DNA of 64,000 bases from Planctomycetota bacterium (GTDB lineage Bacteria > Planctomycetota > UBA8742 > UBA2392). This document shows positions 33,528 through 43,198 of this stretch, one piece after another. The notes beneath the pieces are model-generated. The model made no database searches. It was not told the origin of the DNA and saw only the letters and a program-made list of their open reading frames with translations. Numbering within the stretch: the first letter of the stretch is position 1; each line of letters begins with the position of its first letter. The stretch spans positions 310,001 to 374,000 of the forward strand of contig JAOSKM010000003.1 in assembly GCA_027493625.1 (NCBI GenBank), read 5' to 3'. The position numbers and the translations under genes were made by a program.

Positions 33528-34304
33528 ATGGCGAAGTCACTACTGGTATTGATTGAAGGCACAGATGAGCTGCTGCCGGTGGCCAAGGGCATCGGCGCGC
33601 GCCGCATTGACGGCTCGATCTACCATTGGCGCGCGGATGCGTCCGGCGAAATGCCCGAAACCTTCATCAGTTGCACCGGCGTTGGAACCCAGCGCAGCTA
33701 CGAGTGCACGAAGAAGCGCATCGCGGAAACCAGTCCCGGCCTGATCGTCAGCGCCGGCACCTTCGGCGCAATCGTGGGCGGCATCAACCAGACCGAATGG
33801 ATGTGCAACGCCCAGACCCGCATGCTCGGCGACGTCAGCGAGCAGCGCGCCATGAAAGACGACATCAACCACGACCAGCAGCACGCCGCGCACGTCAAGC
33901 GCCTGCGCGAGGGCTGCGAGGCCGTGGGCGTCAAATGGCTCGAAGGCCGGCTGATCTGCGTGGGCGACGTGCCGCTGTTCAGCGAGGAAGAGAAAGCCGC
34001 GCTCGCCAAGGCCAACCAGGCCGTGGGCGTGGACATGGAAACCTTCGGGATTGCCAAGGCCGCCACCGAGGCCGGCATCCCCTGGGTAACCGCGCGCGTG
34101 TGCGTTGACACGCCGAGCATTCCGCTGCCCGACTTCGGCGCGCTGAACCACACCACCGGGCGGCCGTACTACGGGCGGCTGTTCAAGTGGATCTTCCTGC
34201 ATCCAATCAAGTGCGTGCCCACGCTGTACGGGCTGTGGAAGCTGGTGAACGTGTACGGCGACCAGCTGGCGGCCATCATCCGCAAGGGCTACCTGAAACC
34301 ATAG
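33528..34304 (+). CDS. Nucleoside phosphorylase/MTA-SAH nucleosidase superfamily protein
   Basis: A 258-residue protein of the PNP/UDP superfamily. Motifs: FISCTGVGTQRSYECTK (ligand loop), SAGTFGAIVGGI, and VGVDMETFGIAKAATEAGIPWVTARVCVDT, the conserved ME-x-x-x-x-A nucleoside-binding segment and following strand. It resembles hopanoid-associated phosphorylases (HpnG type), which act on adenosyl-linked lipids, but no hopanoid genes are nearby. A purine-nucleoside cleaving role is the safe statement. The ATG at 33528 is 57 bp from the divergent FecR-like gene. Confidence 0.8.
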   Translation: MAKSLLVLIEGTDELLPVAKGIGARRIDGSIYHWRADASGEMPETFISCTGVGTQRSYECTKKRIAETSPGLIVSAGTFGAIVGGINQTEWMCNAQTRMLGDVSEQRAMKDDINHDQQHAAHVKRLREGCEAVGVKWLEGRLICVGDVPLFSEEEKAALAKANQAVGVDMETFGIAKAATEAGIPWVTARVCVDTPSIPLPDFGALNHTTGRPYYGRLFKWIFLHPIKCVPTLYGLWKLVNVYGDQLAAIIRKGYLKP

Positions 34305-34348
34305 CCGGCCGCGCGCTTGCGCTTGCGGCTCTTGTCCCCGGCATGGAA

Positions 34349-34371
34349 AACCCCCGCGTTACGCGGGGGTT
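34349..34371. terminator. Bidirectional terminator between convergent genes
   Basis: AACCCCCGCG and CGCGGGGGTT pair over a TTA loop between the nucleosidase-like gene and the converging vWA gene. Confidence 0.8.
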
Positions 34372-34407
34372 CTCGGTCACTGGATACTTCACTGGAGTCA
34401 GTTGGGT

Positions 34408-35235
34408 TTACGCTGCGATATAGGTTCCTCCTGCCAGCGCGGCCAACTGGAGCATGAAGGTCTGGGCGGGGCCGCTGCCGCCGATGCAGATCGCCACGAA
34501 CTCGGCATCCGTGAACTTCGACCACCAGGCCGGGAAGTCGGCCAGGATCTGGCTGGCGCTGCCGCTGACGTTGGGCGCGCCGTCGGTCAGCAGGAACATC
34601 TTGTCCAGGTCGGCCGGGTAGATCTGGCAGCTCTTCTTCAGGCACGCGTAGGTGGGCGTGCCGCCGCCGGGATTGGTGCTGGGGCCATTCACCCAGCTGA
34701 TCGCCGCCGCCTTGTTACCGTCCGTGGCGGGCAGCAGCGTGCCCCACATGAACTTGCTGTAGTCCTGGCTGGCCGGGAACTGCGAGCCGTAGGCGACACA
34801 GTCAATCTCGTCGTCCTCAGTCAGGCCGCCGATCGCGCTGGTGGCCTCGGCCCGCACCGTCGCGATGCGTGAGCCGTACATGCTGCCGGAGGCATCCAGC
34901 AGGAACACGCACTTGCCCTGCACCGGCTCGCCGATGAAGCTGGGCGGAGCAACCTCCGCGGGCGGCTCGGGGTTCACTTCCCAGGGCGGCAGCTCTTCGT
35001 TTTCCGAGGGCGGCGTCCAACTTACGGGCGGAGCAGGCTCCGGAGGCAAGCCCTCTCCCGGATTGCCGCTGCCGTTGCTCACGGGCAGCTTGATACGCAC
35101 CGTGCCGATCGGGCGGTCGTGTGCGTCCGTCTTGTTTGCGTCCGGGCTGGAAAGCTGGGACTGCCCCTGGGCGCTGAGTGAGCCCATTCCGGCCGTGATC
35201 ACGAACACGGCCAGGCAATACAGAACCTTGCGCAT
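34408..35235 (-). CDS. Secreted von Willebrand factor A-domain protein
   Basis: A 275-residue protein with signal peptide MRKVLYCLAVFVITAGMGSLSA. A Pro/Glu-rich linker is followed by a vWA domain beginning KCVFLLDASGSMYGSRIATVR, with a complete MIDAS (DxSxS, later Thr in GGGTPTY and Asp in LLTDGAPN). The domain runs to the end of the protein (FMLQLAALAGGTYIAA). Metal-dependent adhesion or assembly outside the cytoplasm is likely. It is a minimal relative of the vWA part of the 24588 lipoprotein. Confidence 0.9.
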   Translation of the reverse strand: MRKVLYCLAVFVITAGMGSLSAQGQSQLSSPDANKTDAHDRPIGTVRIKLPVSNGSGNPGEGLPPEPAPPVSWTPPSENEELPPWEVNPEPPAEVAPPSFIGEPVQGKCVFLLDASGSMYGSRIATVRAEATSAIGGLTEDDEIDCVAYGSQFPASQDYSKFMWGTLLPATDGNKAAAISWVNGPSTNPGGGTPTYACLKKSCQIYPADLDKMFLLTDGAPNVSGSASQILADFPAWWSKFTDAEFVAICIGGSGPAQTFMLQLAALAGGTYIAA

Positions 35236-35506
35236 CTTGTCCTCCTGTGTGCGATGCGGGAAGAAATGTCCGGCCCGGTTGCCGCTCCTCAACAGCTTCC
35301 GGGCCGGTTTTGAAAGCACGCTACAAATGCAGGGCGCGTGCCAAAGCCGGGTCCGCGCGGCGTAACGGGCGCGAGTGCGCTTTGTTGGCGGCGCCGCGAC
35401 GATTGATACCATGGCGACTCATGCCGGGTGGCAGGCAATCGGCCGTGTCCGGCACCCAACGGAAACCGATAACGCCCGCGGGTAACGCGGGACTGGAAAG
35501 CAGCCC

Positions 35507-35881
35507 TTGCCGGTAGATCTCAAAGCGCTGTTCAAAGTGGACGAAGCCACCATCCTCGACGCCCAGGACATCCTGCGGCCGTTTGACCACCTGGTGCCGA
35601 TCGTCGTGGAAGGCCACGAAGTCAAGCTGCCGAACAACAACAGCCTGTGGCGCGGCTTGCAGTTCTGGGGGCTGATGACGGGTGAAATCACCATCGACTT
35701 CAGCCTGTACTGCATTGCGGGCACCTGCAAGAACTGCAAGACGCGCATCCGCCGCGCCGGCGACGAGCGCAAGCTGAACGTGCTGGCCTGCCAGACCATG
35801 GCCGAGCCGGGCCTGGAGGTCGTGCGCCTGGCGCCCGGCTTCAAGATCCGCCGCGAGGGCGCACCGCCGGCGCAGGCGTAG
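35507..35881 (+). CDS. [2Fe-2S] ferredoxin-like protein
   Basis: A 124-residue protein. The C-terminal half has SLYCIAGTCKNCKTRIRR and LNVLACQT, the C-x4-C-x2-C...C spacing of plant-type [2Fe-2S] ferredoxins. The N-terminal half (DLKALFKVDEATILDAQDIL) does not match a normal ferredoxin strand order and may be a dedicated interaction segment. The start is TTG 35507, preceded by GGAA; no better start is seen. Role: electron carrier for an unknown partner. There is no obvious operon partner. Confidence 0.7.
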   Translation: MPVDLKALFKVDEATILDAQDILRPFDHLVPIVVEGHEVKLPNNNSLWRGLQFWGLMTGEITIDFSLYCIAGTCKNCKTRIRRAGDERKLNVLACQTMAEPGLEVVRLAPGFKIRREGAPPAQA

Positions 35882-35987
35882 AAGTTCGTTCGCGCTGCGC
35901 GCTCGCGTGCTTTTTCACGCGAAGGCGGAAGGGGGCGAAGATCGCGAAGACCTCTGCAGCCCTTCGTCTCTGTTACGCCCAAGCGGT

Positions 35988-36100
35988 TATTGGCCACGAA
36001 AACACGAAAGCACTAATGAACACGCCACGAAAAGCCTGCCGCGTTCAGGGCAGACCTTTGTGGCAGTTCCTTTTGTGCTTTCGTGTTTTTGTGGCCAATA
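35988..36100. repeat. Long palindromic element
   Basis: TATTGGCCACGAAAACACGA (35988 on) and the inverse CGTGTTTTTGTGGCCAATA (ending 36100) pair over about 26 bp; an inner GCCACGAAAAG/CTTTGTGGC stem follows. It occupies the gap 35882-36231, which holds no gene. It is the third relative of the palindromes at 4074 and 28673. Confidence 0.75.
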
Positions 36101-36186
36101 CCCGTACGGCGTGAGTGGTAACGAGGGCGTCACCTGCCTTCGCGATCTTCGCGTGAAAACTATCCGCGCGCAGTGTGGGCGACAAA

Positions 36187-36210
36187 AAAGCGATCCCCAG
36201 GGATCGCTTT
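36187..36210 (-). terminator. Rho-independent terminator of the rhomboid-like gene
   Basis: AAAGCGATCC and GGATCGCTTT form a 10-bp stem; on the minus strand it is followed by TTTTTT. Confidence 0.85.
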
Positions 36211-36231
36211 CGGCCGCACAGCAGGCGCAAC

Positions 36232-37122
36232 CTAGATGTTCGCCTCTTCCGATTCGCTGGCTTTCAGGCGCTGGCTGGCGTTGCGCAGGAAGCGGTGCTC
36301 GTCGGCGTCCAGCGCGCCGAGCCCCTGCGCGCCGATCTTGTCCAGCAGCCGGTCCATGCGCGCCTCGATTTCTTCGCGCGTCAGCAGGTCGATCTCTTCC
36401 ACGAAATACAGGTTGCCGACCTTGCCCTCGCCCTTCAGCCGCACCTGGCGCATCTGCAGCTTCCAGTTCACCACGAAACCCACCACCGCGAACACCGGCC
36501 CGACGCCCACCGCAGCCAGTAAGCCGTCGTAGGACGCATGGGGCAGGAAACCGGCCGTCATCGCCGCCAGCACGACCGAGGCCATCAGCAGCAGCATGCG
36601 CAGGTCGTTCTCGGCTTCCACGCGGGACTCACGCCGCTCGAGCTGCACCAGCAGTGAGGTCACGATCAGGAAGGTCGCGAAGGCCAGCGTGCTGAAGGCG
36701 AACTTGCCCGGCAGCGCCGACGCCACCGCGCCGTGCCCCAGCGTGCACAGCGCAAACGCCAGGAACGTGCGGCGCGTGCCGTAGTGACCTTCCACCACGG
36801 GGCCGCAGGTCATCAGGCTCAGCGCGCACACGAAGAACAGCGTCAGGCTGGCCAGGAAATCCAGGCCCTGGAAGCCCGCGCCGGTGGTGAGGTCGCTTGC
36901 GATCGGCGCGTAGTGCGTCAGCGGGAACAGCAGCCCGCCGACCTGGGGATCCTGCAGGTTCAAGGCCAGCCAGCTGCCGAACGGGACGCCGGAAATCTCG
37001 CCCACCAGGATCGCCACCTGCGCGAACACCATCACCGCACCCAGCGACAGCGTCAGCGGATGCGCGGTCAGGCGCTCCACGATCTGTTCGCGCTTCAGGA
37101 CGGATGACACCAGGCGGGACAT
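36232..37122 (-). CDS. Rhomboid-like membrane protein, probably not a protease
   Basis: A 296-residue protein with six or so hydrophobic helices, ordered as in rhomboids: LTLFFVCALSLMTCGPVVEGHYGTRR corresponds to the H-x-x-x-N...GxxxE loop and AFSTLAFATFLIVTS to the GxSx helix. The catalytic GASG serine and the helix-6 histidine are not evident, so this is likely an inactive pseudorhomboid. The cytoplasmic C-terminus (REEIEARMDRLLDKIGAQGLGALDADEHRFLRNAS) is the conserved tail found on many bacterial rhomboids. Possible role in membrane protein handling. Confidence 0.75.
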   Translation of the reverse strand: MSRLVSSVLKREQIVERLTAHPLTLSLGAVMVFAQVAILVGEISGVPFGSWLALNLQDPQVGGLLFPLTHYAPIASDLTTGAGFQGLDFLASLTLFFVCALSLMTCGPVVEGHYGTRRTFLAFALCTLGHGAVASALPGKFAFSTLAFATFLIVTSLLVQLERRESRVEAENDLRMLLLMASVVLAAMTAGFLPHASYDGLLAAVGVGPVFAVVGFVVNWKLQMRQVRLKGEGKVGNLYFVEEIDLLTREEIEARMDRLLDKIGAQGLGALDADEHRFLRNASQRLKASESEEANI

Positions 37123-37251
37123 TACACTACCTCAGCACCGATACGGCCTCGATCCTGATTGTATCCGGCCGGGATGCCTTCAACAACGTCACATCATTGG
37201 CAGGGGCGGAAATGACGGGTACATTACGCGGGCCAGTGTCAGGAAAGACGT

Positions 37252-37328
37252 CGGGGCGTAGCTCAGCCTGGTAGAGCGCCACGTTTGGGACGTGGAAGCC
37301 GCTGGTTCAAATCCAGTCGCCCCGACCA
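37252..37328 (+). tRNA. tRNA-Pro (TGG)
   Basis: A complete 77-nt cloverleaf: acceptor CGGGGCG pairs with CGCCCCG (37318-37324), D-arm GCTC...GAGC, anticodon stem CCACG/CGTGG around TTTGGGA giving anticodon TGG, T-arm with GGTTCAAATCC, discriminator A and encoded CCA (37326-37328). Confidence 0.97.
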
Positions 37329-37361
37329 TGCAGAAGGGACCCGCAAGGGTCCCTTCTGCAT
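37328..37361. terminator. Perfect hairpin directly after tRNA-Pro
   Basis: ATGCAGAAGGGACCC and GGGTCCCTTCTGCAT form 15 perfect pairs with loop GCAA, sharing its first A with the tRNA CCA end. It ends 4 bp before the stop of the converging 37365 gene and may serve both transcripts. Confidence 0.7.
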
Positions 37362-37364
37362 GGT

Positions 37365-38291
37365 CTAAAACAGTGTGATCACGCCCACCCGCACCAGCGC
37401 GCCCAGCATGATGGCCGCGCCGGCCACCGCCACCAGCAACGTGCCCAGCAGTTTTCGGCCGTCCTTGCCGGGCAAGAACGCGCGCCGTGCCGCCGCGCCG
37501 ATGCCGAACAGCAGCATGCACAGCCCGGCCGTGAAGGTGAGCCAGGCCGGCAACTCGGCCAGGCCCTCGGGCGTGGCGGCGTCGTCCAGCGGTTCGCGGC
37601 CGGGCGGCGGCGTGATCCTGGGCGCGGTGTCCACCGGCTGAACTTCCAACTTTGGCGGGTTGACGACCCACTGAAAACTCAGCCTCGGGAAGGGCAGGCC
37701 GTCCTGGTCGTAGCTTACGTCGGCCAGGCGTTGGCGCGGCTGCACCCGGGCGTCGAAAGCGATCATCTGCTGCTCGGGCGTGTGCAACACGCTTTGCTCG
37801 CCGCTGAAGATGTACTCCAGCCGGTGCGGGCCGGGTGCCAGCGGCCGTTGCGGCTGCCACCAGAACACGAAACGATAGTGGATGCGCAGCGTGTCGAGGG
37901 GCTGTCCGCCGGCCAGGTCCAGTGCGACGCCCGGCTGGTTCAGGTCGGCGAACAGGAAGCGCTCGAAGTCGGGCTCGAAGTTGACCGGCTGCCCGTCCAC
38001 CTTGAAGGTGACGGCGAAAATCAGCCGGTCGATCAGCAGGTTATAGCGCTGCTTCAGCTCGGTGCTGGTGACGCGGCCGTCACCGTTGGCATCAAGGCCC
38101 TGGCCGGTGATGCCGCCGCTGACCTCGGTGTAGCTGGCCAGCACGCTGACGTAGCGGAAGTCCAGCACGTACTCCAGGCGCTGGTCGGAGATGATCACCA
38201 CTTCGCTGGCCAGTTGCGCGTTGTCATCCAAAGGATGCGCGGCCGCAAGCGGGGCAAGCAGAACGGCAAGAATGAAAGCAATCAGCCGCAT
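37365..38291 (-). CDS. Exported membrane-anchored protein with EF-hand-like loop
   Basis: A 308-residue protein. Signal peptide MRLIAFILAVLLAPLAAA, mature start HPLDDNAQLASEVVI. DANGDGRVTSTE is a canonical EF-hand calcium loop. Two C-terminal hydrophobic helices (LTFTAGLCMLLFGIGAAARRAF and LLGTLLVAVAGAAIMLGALVRVGVITLF, each under one membrane span) anchor it. The start of the mature part and the EF-hand resemble N-terminal domains associated with HupE/NicO-type metal permeases, but the permease domain itself is absent. Function unknown. Confidence 0.65.
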   Translation of the reverse strand: MRLIAFILAVLLAPLAAAHPLDDNAQLASEVVIISDQRLEYVLDFRYVSVLASYTEVSGGITGQGLDANGDGRVTSTELKQRYNLLIDRLIFAVTFKVDGQPVNFEPDFERFLFADLNQPGVALDLAGGQPLDTLRIHYRFVFWWQPQRPLAPGPHRLEYIFSGEQSVLHTPEQQMIAFDARVQPRQRLADVSYDQDGLPFPRLSFQWVVNPPKLEVQPVDTAPRITPPPGREPLDDAATPEGLAELPAWLTFTAGLCMLLFGIGAAARRAFLPGKDGRKLLGTLLVAVAGAAIMLGALVRVGVITLF

Positions 38292-38415
38292 GGAAGCAGT
38301 CTACAGGCGGGAGTCGGCAGGCGGCAGTCTTCAGGCGGCAGGCGACAGAGTACATGGCGGCTGAAACCTGAATCCTCCCTACAACCTACAACCTAAAACC
38401 TATAACCTGTTCGAC

Positions 38416-39394
38416 ATGAGCGACCTCGACCTCCCCATCCGCCCGCGCCGCAACCGCCGCAGTGAAGCGATCCGCGGCCTGGTGCGCGAAACGCGCCTTG
38501 CGCCGCAGCAGCTGATCTATCCGCTGTTCCTGCACGAGGACAAGGGCGACACGCCCCTGGAGTCCCTGCCCGGCCAGACGCGCTGGGGGCTGGACGGCCT
38601 GGTGCGCGAGGTCGAGCGCGCCCACAAGCTGGGCATCAACGCGGTGGTGCTGTTTCCCAAGGTGCCCGAGGCGAAGAAAAAACTCCACCGGCGACGAAAG
38701 CTGGAACGAGAAGGGACTGGTCCCGAACGCCATTAGCGCCATCAAGGAGAGCGTGCCGGGCGTGGCCGTGATCACCGACGTGGCACTGGACCCCTACAAC
38801 AGCGACGGCCATGACGGCATCGTGCGCGAGGGCGTGATCGTCAACGACGAAACCGTCGAGGTGCTGTGCAAACAGGCCGTCTGCCAGGCCCGCGCCGGCG
38901 CCGACATCGTCGCGCCTTCCGACATGATGGACGGCCGCGTGGGCGCGATCCGCGCGGCGCTGGACGCCGAGGGATTCGCGGAAGTCGCGATCCTCGCCTA
39001 CACGGCCAAGTACGCCAGCGCCTACTACGGGCCGTTCCGCGGCGCGCTGGACTCCGCGCCTAAGGCCGGCGACAAGAAGACCTACCAGATGGACCCGGCC
39101 AACGCCCGCGAGGCCCTGCGCGAGGCGGCGCTCGACGAGGACGAAGGCGCCGACATGCTGATGGTGAAGCCGGCCGGGCCGTACCTCGACGTGATCTCCA
39201 GCCTGCGCGATTTCAGCCCGCTGCCGATCGCGGCCTACCAGGTCAGCGGCGAATACCTGATGATCAAGGCCGCCGCGAAAAGCGGCTGGCTGAATGAGCA
39301 GGCGGTGGTGCTGGAAAGCCTGACCGGCATCGCGCGCGCGGGCGCGGACATGATCCTGACCTACTTCGCGGCGCAGGCGGCAGAGTGGCTGTGA
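38416..39394 (+). CDS. hemB: Porphobilinogen synthase (one-base insertion at 38677-38682)
   Basis: About 325 residues once one A is removed from the six-A run at 38677-38682 (expected AAG AAA AAC TCC). The enzyme joins two 5-aminolevulinate molecules in tetrapyrrole synthesis. Motifs: [31 protein letters not shown] (Asp-type, magnesium-dependent class without the zinc cysteines), [27 protein letters not shown] with one catalytic Lys and [10 protein letters not shown] with the Schiff-base Lys. Because hemB is normally essential, the frameshift is best read as a consensus error. The stop overlaps yidD as TGATG. Short A/C-rich repeats, not a Shine-Dalgarno, precede the ATG. Confidence 0.93.
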
Positions 39395-39771
39395 TGGACT
39401 TCAAACTTGACGAGTCAAGATCACCGCTGCAGCGCGCCTGGGAGGCACGCAAGCTGCCGCTGCTGGCGCCGATCTGGTTCTACAAGCGGGCCATCAGCCC
39501 GCTGCTGCCGCCGGCCTGCCGGCACTACCCCACCTGCAGCGAGTACGCCTTCATGGCGATCCGCCAGAAGGGCGTGCTGAAAGGCAGCGTGATGGCCACC
39601 TGGCGCGTGCTGCGCTGCAACCCCTGGGGCAGCTCGGGATATGACCCGGTGGAAGCCTTCCGCTGGCCCTGGCAATCAACGGCCGGAGATCAGAGTACAG
39701 CGGCCGAAGAACAGGCCGAACCAGCCAAAGATGCGCCCCTGCCCTCGGCAACGTCGCCCAACGGCGGCTGA
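39394..39771 (+). CDS. yidD: Membrane protein insertion efficiency factor YidD
   Basis: A 125-residue protein. [37 protein letters not shown] and [21 protein letters not shown] carry the family hallmarks: YKRx[14 protein letters not shown] and RCNPW-x-x-GGxDPV (cited in pieces). An amphipathic helix attaches it to the inner membrane, where it aids YidC-dependent insertion. The ATG overlaps the hemB stop (TGATG), so it is translationally coupled. The last 35 residues are a Glu/Ala-rich tail beyond the usual length of about 75-90. Confidence 0.95.
   Translation: MDFKLDESRSPLQRAWEARKLPLLAPIWFYKRAISPLLPPACRHYPTCSEYAFMAIRQKGVLKGSVMATWRVLRCNPWGSSGYDPVEAFRWPWQSTAGDQSTAAEEQAEPAKDAPLPSATSPNGG
39407..39418. 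other. TTGACNNGTCAA palindrome, site 7 (spacer GA)
   Basis: Inside the 5' end of yidD, encoding L-D-E-S-R. With flanks it reads CTTGACGAGTCAAG. Confidence 0.7.
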
Positions 39772-39777
39772 ACCGGG

Positions 39778-42700
39778 TCACTCGCCCGCGGCCAGTTTTT
39801 CGTGCAAGATCCGGATGCGCTCCACCAGCGCGCGGTCTTCAACATTGTCCTCCGGCTTCGATTGCTCCAGCCGATCCAGCACCGCTCGTGCTTCGGCCTT
39901 CTCGCCCAGCTCAAACAGGCATTCCGCCAATGCCGTGCGCGCGCCCCGCGCGCGGCCGGCGCCCATCTGGTCCAGGCCCTCGATCGCGCCGGGCAGTCGT
40001 GTGACGACTTCCTTCATTAACGCAGTATCGCCGTCCCTGATCGCGCGTTCAGCCTGGGCCATGCCCAGGTCGCTGGTGCGCTCGGCCACCATGTAGCGAT
40101 CCCCCACCTGCTCGGCGAGCGCGATCACCTCTTTCAGGCCTTCCTCGAACTCCTGCTCCAGGCCCATGGCGCGCTTCACCAGCAGCAACTGCGTCATGTG
40201 GGTTGCCTTGCCGCGCAGGTTGCCGGTCTCGGCGTCGATCTCCAGCGCCTGCTGCGCGAAGTCCTGCGCCTTCTCGAAATCCTTGCGTTTGCCCGCGACC
40301 TCAGCCAGGGCGCCCAGCGCGCCGGCCGTCACATCGCGCAGGCCGCTTTCGCGCCCGATGTTCAGCGCGCGGGTCAGCTTGCGCTCGGCTTCGTCGTATT
40401 CGCCGCGCAGCTCGTGGATGCCGCCGATGTTCACCAGCCAGTAGCCCTCGGCCAGCTGGTGTTCCTGGGCCTTCATCAGCTCGAGGGCGCGGTTGAAATA
40501 GGTGAGCGCCGTGTCCGGCTCGCCCTTCATGTTGTAGACCACGCCGATGTTGCCGGTGACCTGCCCCGCCAGCACCGGGTCGCCTAGCTCTTCGGCCACG
40601 CGCAAGGCTTCCAGGTAGTATTCGAGGCCGCGGGCCATGTCGCCGGTCATCAGCGATGCGTTGCCCAGGCCCGCGCAGATGCGGCCGCGCTGCAGTGGCG
40701 CCAGGTCGCTGTGTTTTTGCAGATCGAGCAGCAGCTCTTTCATCATCTTGCCGTTGCCGCGGTTCTGGTAGGTCTGCCCCAGCGCGAGGATCGCCTCGAT
40801 GTACAGCGACGATTCCTTGGGCACGTTGGCGAGAATCTTCTCCGCGCCCGCCGGGTCCGTGTGCACCAGCGCCATGGCGTGGGCGATGTGCAGGCGCTGC
40901 TTCAGCTCGCCTTCCGGGCAGTGATCGGCGGCGTTCTTCAGCAGCTCGCGCGCGGCCTTGGGCGAGCCCATGCGCTGCAGCATGGGCCCGGCGATCAGCG
41001 CCGCGTGGCAGGCGTGCTCGTCACGGCCGCGGGCGATTTCGGCCAGGGCCTCGAGCTCGAGTTGCAGGCGCAGACGCGACTCGTCGGTGCCGGTGCGCGT
41101 GTGCCAGTCGCGGGCGTAGTCGGTCAGTGCCTTTCGCCAGCGGGCTTCGGTGGCTTCCGCGTGGCCGCGCTCGTGCAATTGTTCGAGGGCGAATGCGCGC
41201 ACGGACTCGAACATGTTGAAGCGCCGCTCGCCGCCCAGGCGGACCAGCTCGGTGCTGTCCAGCAGGCTCTTGTCGTGGAGGCTTTCGACCACGTCCATCA
41301 CCATCGGCGCGTCCGGCAGGTCGGCGAGATCCACCACCTGCTCGGCCAGCTCGAGGAAGAACCCGCCGCGGCACACCGCGAGCTGCGCCAGGGTTTCGCG
41401 CTCGGGCTCGTCCAGAAGCTCCCAACTCCATTCCAGGGCGCCGCGCAGGGTGGACTGGCGCGCGCTGGTGCCGCGCTGGTCGCGCAGCAGGGCGAAGCGC
41501 TGGTTCAGGCGCTCGACCATCTTCTGCGGCGACAGCACCTTGGCGCGCGCGGCCGCCAGCTCGATCGCGAGCGGGATGCCGTCCAGCCGCACGCACAACT
41601 GTCCGACGGCGTCGGCGTTTTCCTTCGTGAGTTCAAAGCGCGGGTCGCGCTCGCGGGCGCGGGCAACGAACAGCTCTACGCTGGGCATCTTCGCCAGGGC
41701 GCGCAGGGTCGGCTCATCCACCGGCTCGATGCGCGCGGTCTTCTTGCGGGCGGGCACGCCCAGGGGTCGCAGGGCGACGGCCCGCTCGCCGGGCAGACCC
41801 AGCGCCCCGCGGCTGGTGGCCAGCACCACCACCCCAGGCGCCAGCGCGCGCCACTGCGAGACCAGCTCGTTGACCGCTAACCGGCACTGGTCCGCGTTGT
41901 CCAGGATCAGCAGCAGGCGCCCGCCCCGCGTGCGGGTGCGCCCCTGCAGCGCCAGCCCCACGCGCTCTGCGCCGTCAGCACTTGACAGGTCAACACCCAG
42001 CGCCGCGCCCACCTGCTTGCAGACGCCCTCGGCATCCTCCACCTCGCCCAGGTCGGCCAGCCACGCACCGGCCGGGTAGGCGCCCAGGGCCAGGCTGGCG
42101 GCGCCCAGCGCCACTCGCGTCTTGCCGATGCCGGCCGTGCCGGTCACCGTCACCACGCCGGTGTCGCGCTCGGTCAGCAGGCCCAGCAGCTCCGAGACCT
42201 CCTGCTCGCGCCCCACCAGGCTGGTGGCGTGGGGCGGCAGGTTGGTCTCGGGCGCGCCGTGCGCCGACTGCAGCGGCGCCCGCTCGCCCTCGAAGGCCAG
42301 CGGCCGGAACACCACCAGCGCCTCGTCGTCGTTCTGCGAGGCGCCTTCGCGGAATGCGTCCACGCTGGTCAGCAGCCGCTGCAGCACGGCCTCGGCGGCC
42401 GTGTCCTGCAGCCCGGCCAGGGCGTCGTGCATGCGGGCGTTGGTCCACATCTCGCGGCGCGGGTTCACGGCTTCGGTCAGCCCGTCGGTGTAGATCACCA
42501 CCACGTCGCCGCTGCCCAGCGTCAGGCTGTGCTCTTCCAGCCGCTCGGCCAGCGCGGTCGAGGGCATTACGCCCAGCACCGTTCCGGCCGGCGCGTGGAG
42601 CTCGGGGCGCCGGCGCCGCCGCGCAGCACCAGCAGCGGGTTGTGGCCGGCGCGCGCGAAGGTGAACGCGTTGTCGCGGATGTCCAGCACGCCGTAGAAAA

Positions 42701-43076
42701 CGCTGACGAACATGCCGCGCGGTATCTCGCGCGACAGGCTCTCGTTGGCGGCCAGCAGCGCCTCGCGCGGGCTGAGGCAGCCGCGCCCGCACATCTGCAG
42801 GGTTTTCTTGGCGGCCGCCATCACCAGCGCCGCCGCGGTGCCGTGGCCGGAAACGTCGGCCATCACGAAGCCGAGCCGCCACGGGTCCACGGTGACGAAG
42901 TCGTAGAAGTCGCCGCCCACGTGCTCACAGGCGCGGTAGCTGGTCGATATCTCCAGCCCCGGCACCACGGGCGCGGGGGGAAGCATCGCGGCCTGCACGG
43001 TGCGTGCGCGTTCGAGTTCTTTGCCGTGGTTGGCCAAGCGGGTCTCCAGCTGCAGCTTAGCAGTCTGTGACTCCAT
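39778..43076 (-). CDS. PPM phosphatase-STAND ATPase-TPR signalling protein (one-base deletion near 42605)
   Basis: About 1099 residues after restoring one C in the run at 42604-42607. A short coiled coil leads into a SpoIIE/RsbU-type PPM phosphatase: AMLPPAPVVPGLEISTSY, GGDFYDFV, VMADVSGHGTAAALVM, and later GDVVVIYTDGLTEA, with all metal-binding Asp. Next is a STAND-type ATPase with P-loop TGTAGIGKTRVAL, LLLILDNADQC (Walker B), LATSRGALGLPGE and ELAAARAKVLSPQ. The last 500 residues are TPR repeats (LRVAEELGDPVLAGQVTGNIG, ALELMKAQEHQLAEGYWLVNIG). It is likely a switch that controls phosphatase activity through ligand-driven assembly, for instance of an anti-anti-sigma pathway. Confidence 0.85.
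41982..41993. other. TTGACNNGTCAA palindrome, site 8 (spacer AG)
   Basis: Inside the STAND domain of the PPM gene, encoding V-D-L-S-S on the minus strand. Confidence 0.7.
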
Positions 43077-43198
43077 GCAAACGCCCGCGAACGTAATCCA
43101 CCCGCCGTGGACAGTAGAAACTCTGACCGAAACTTCTGTCCGCTCGCGGGGTTGGATGTTTTGAAGGGGCGGCAGTCCAAACCAAACGAGGAAACATC

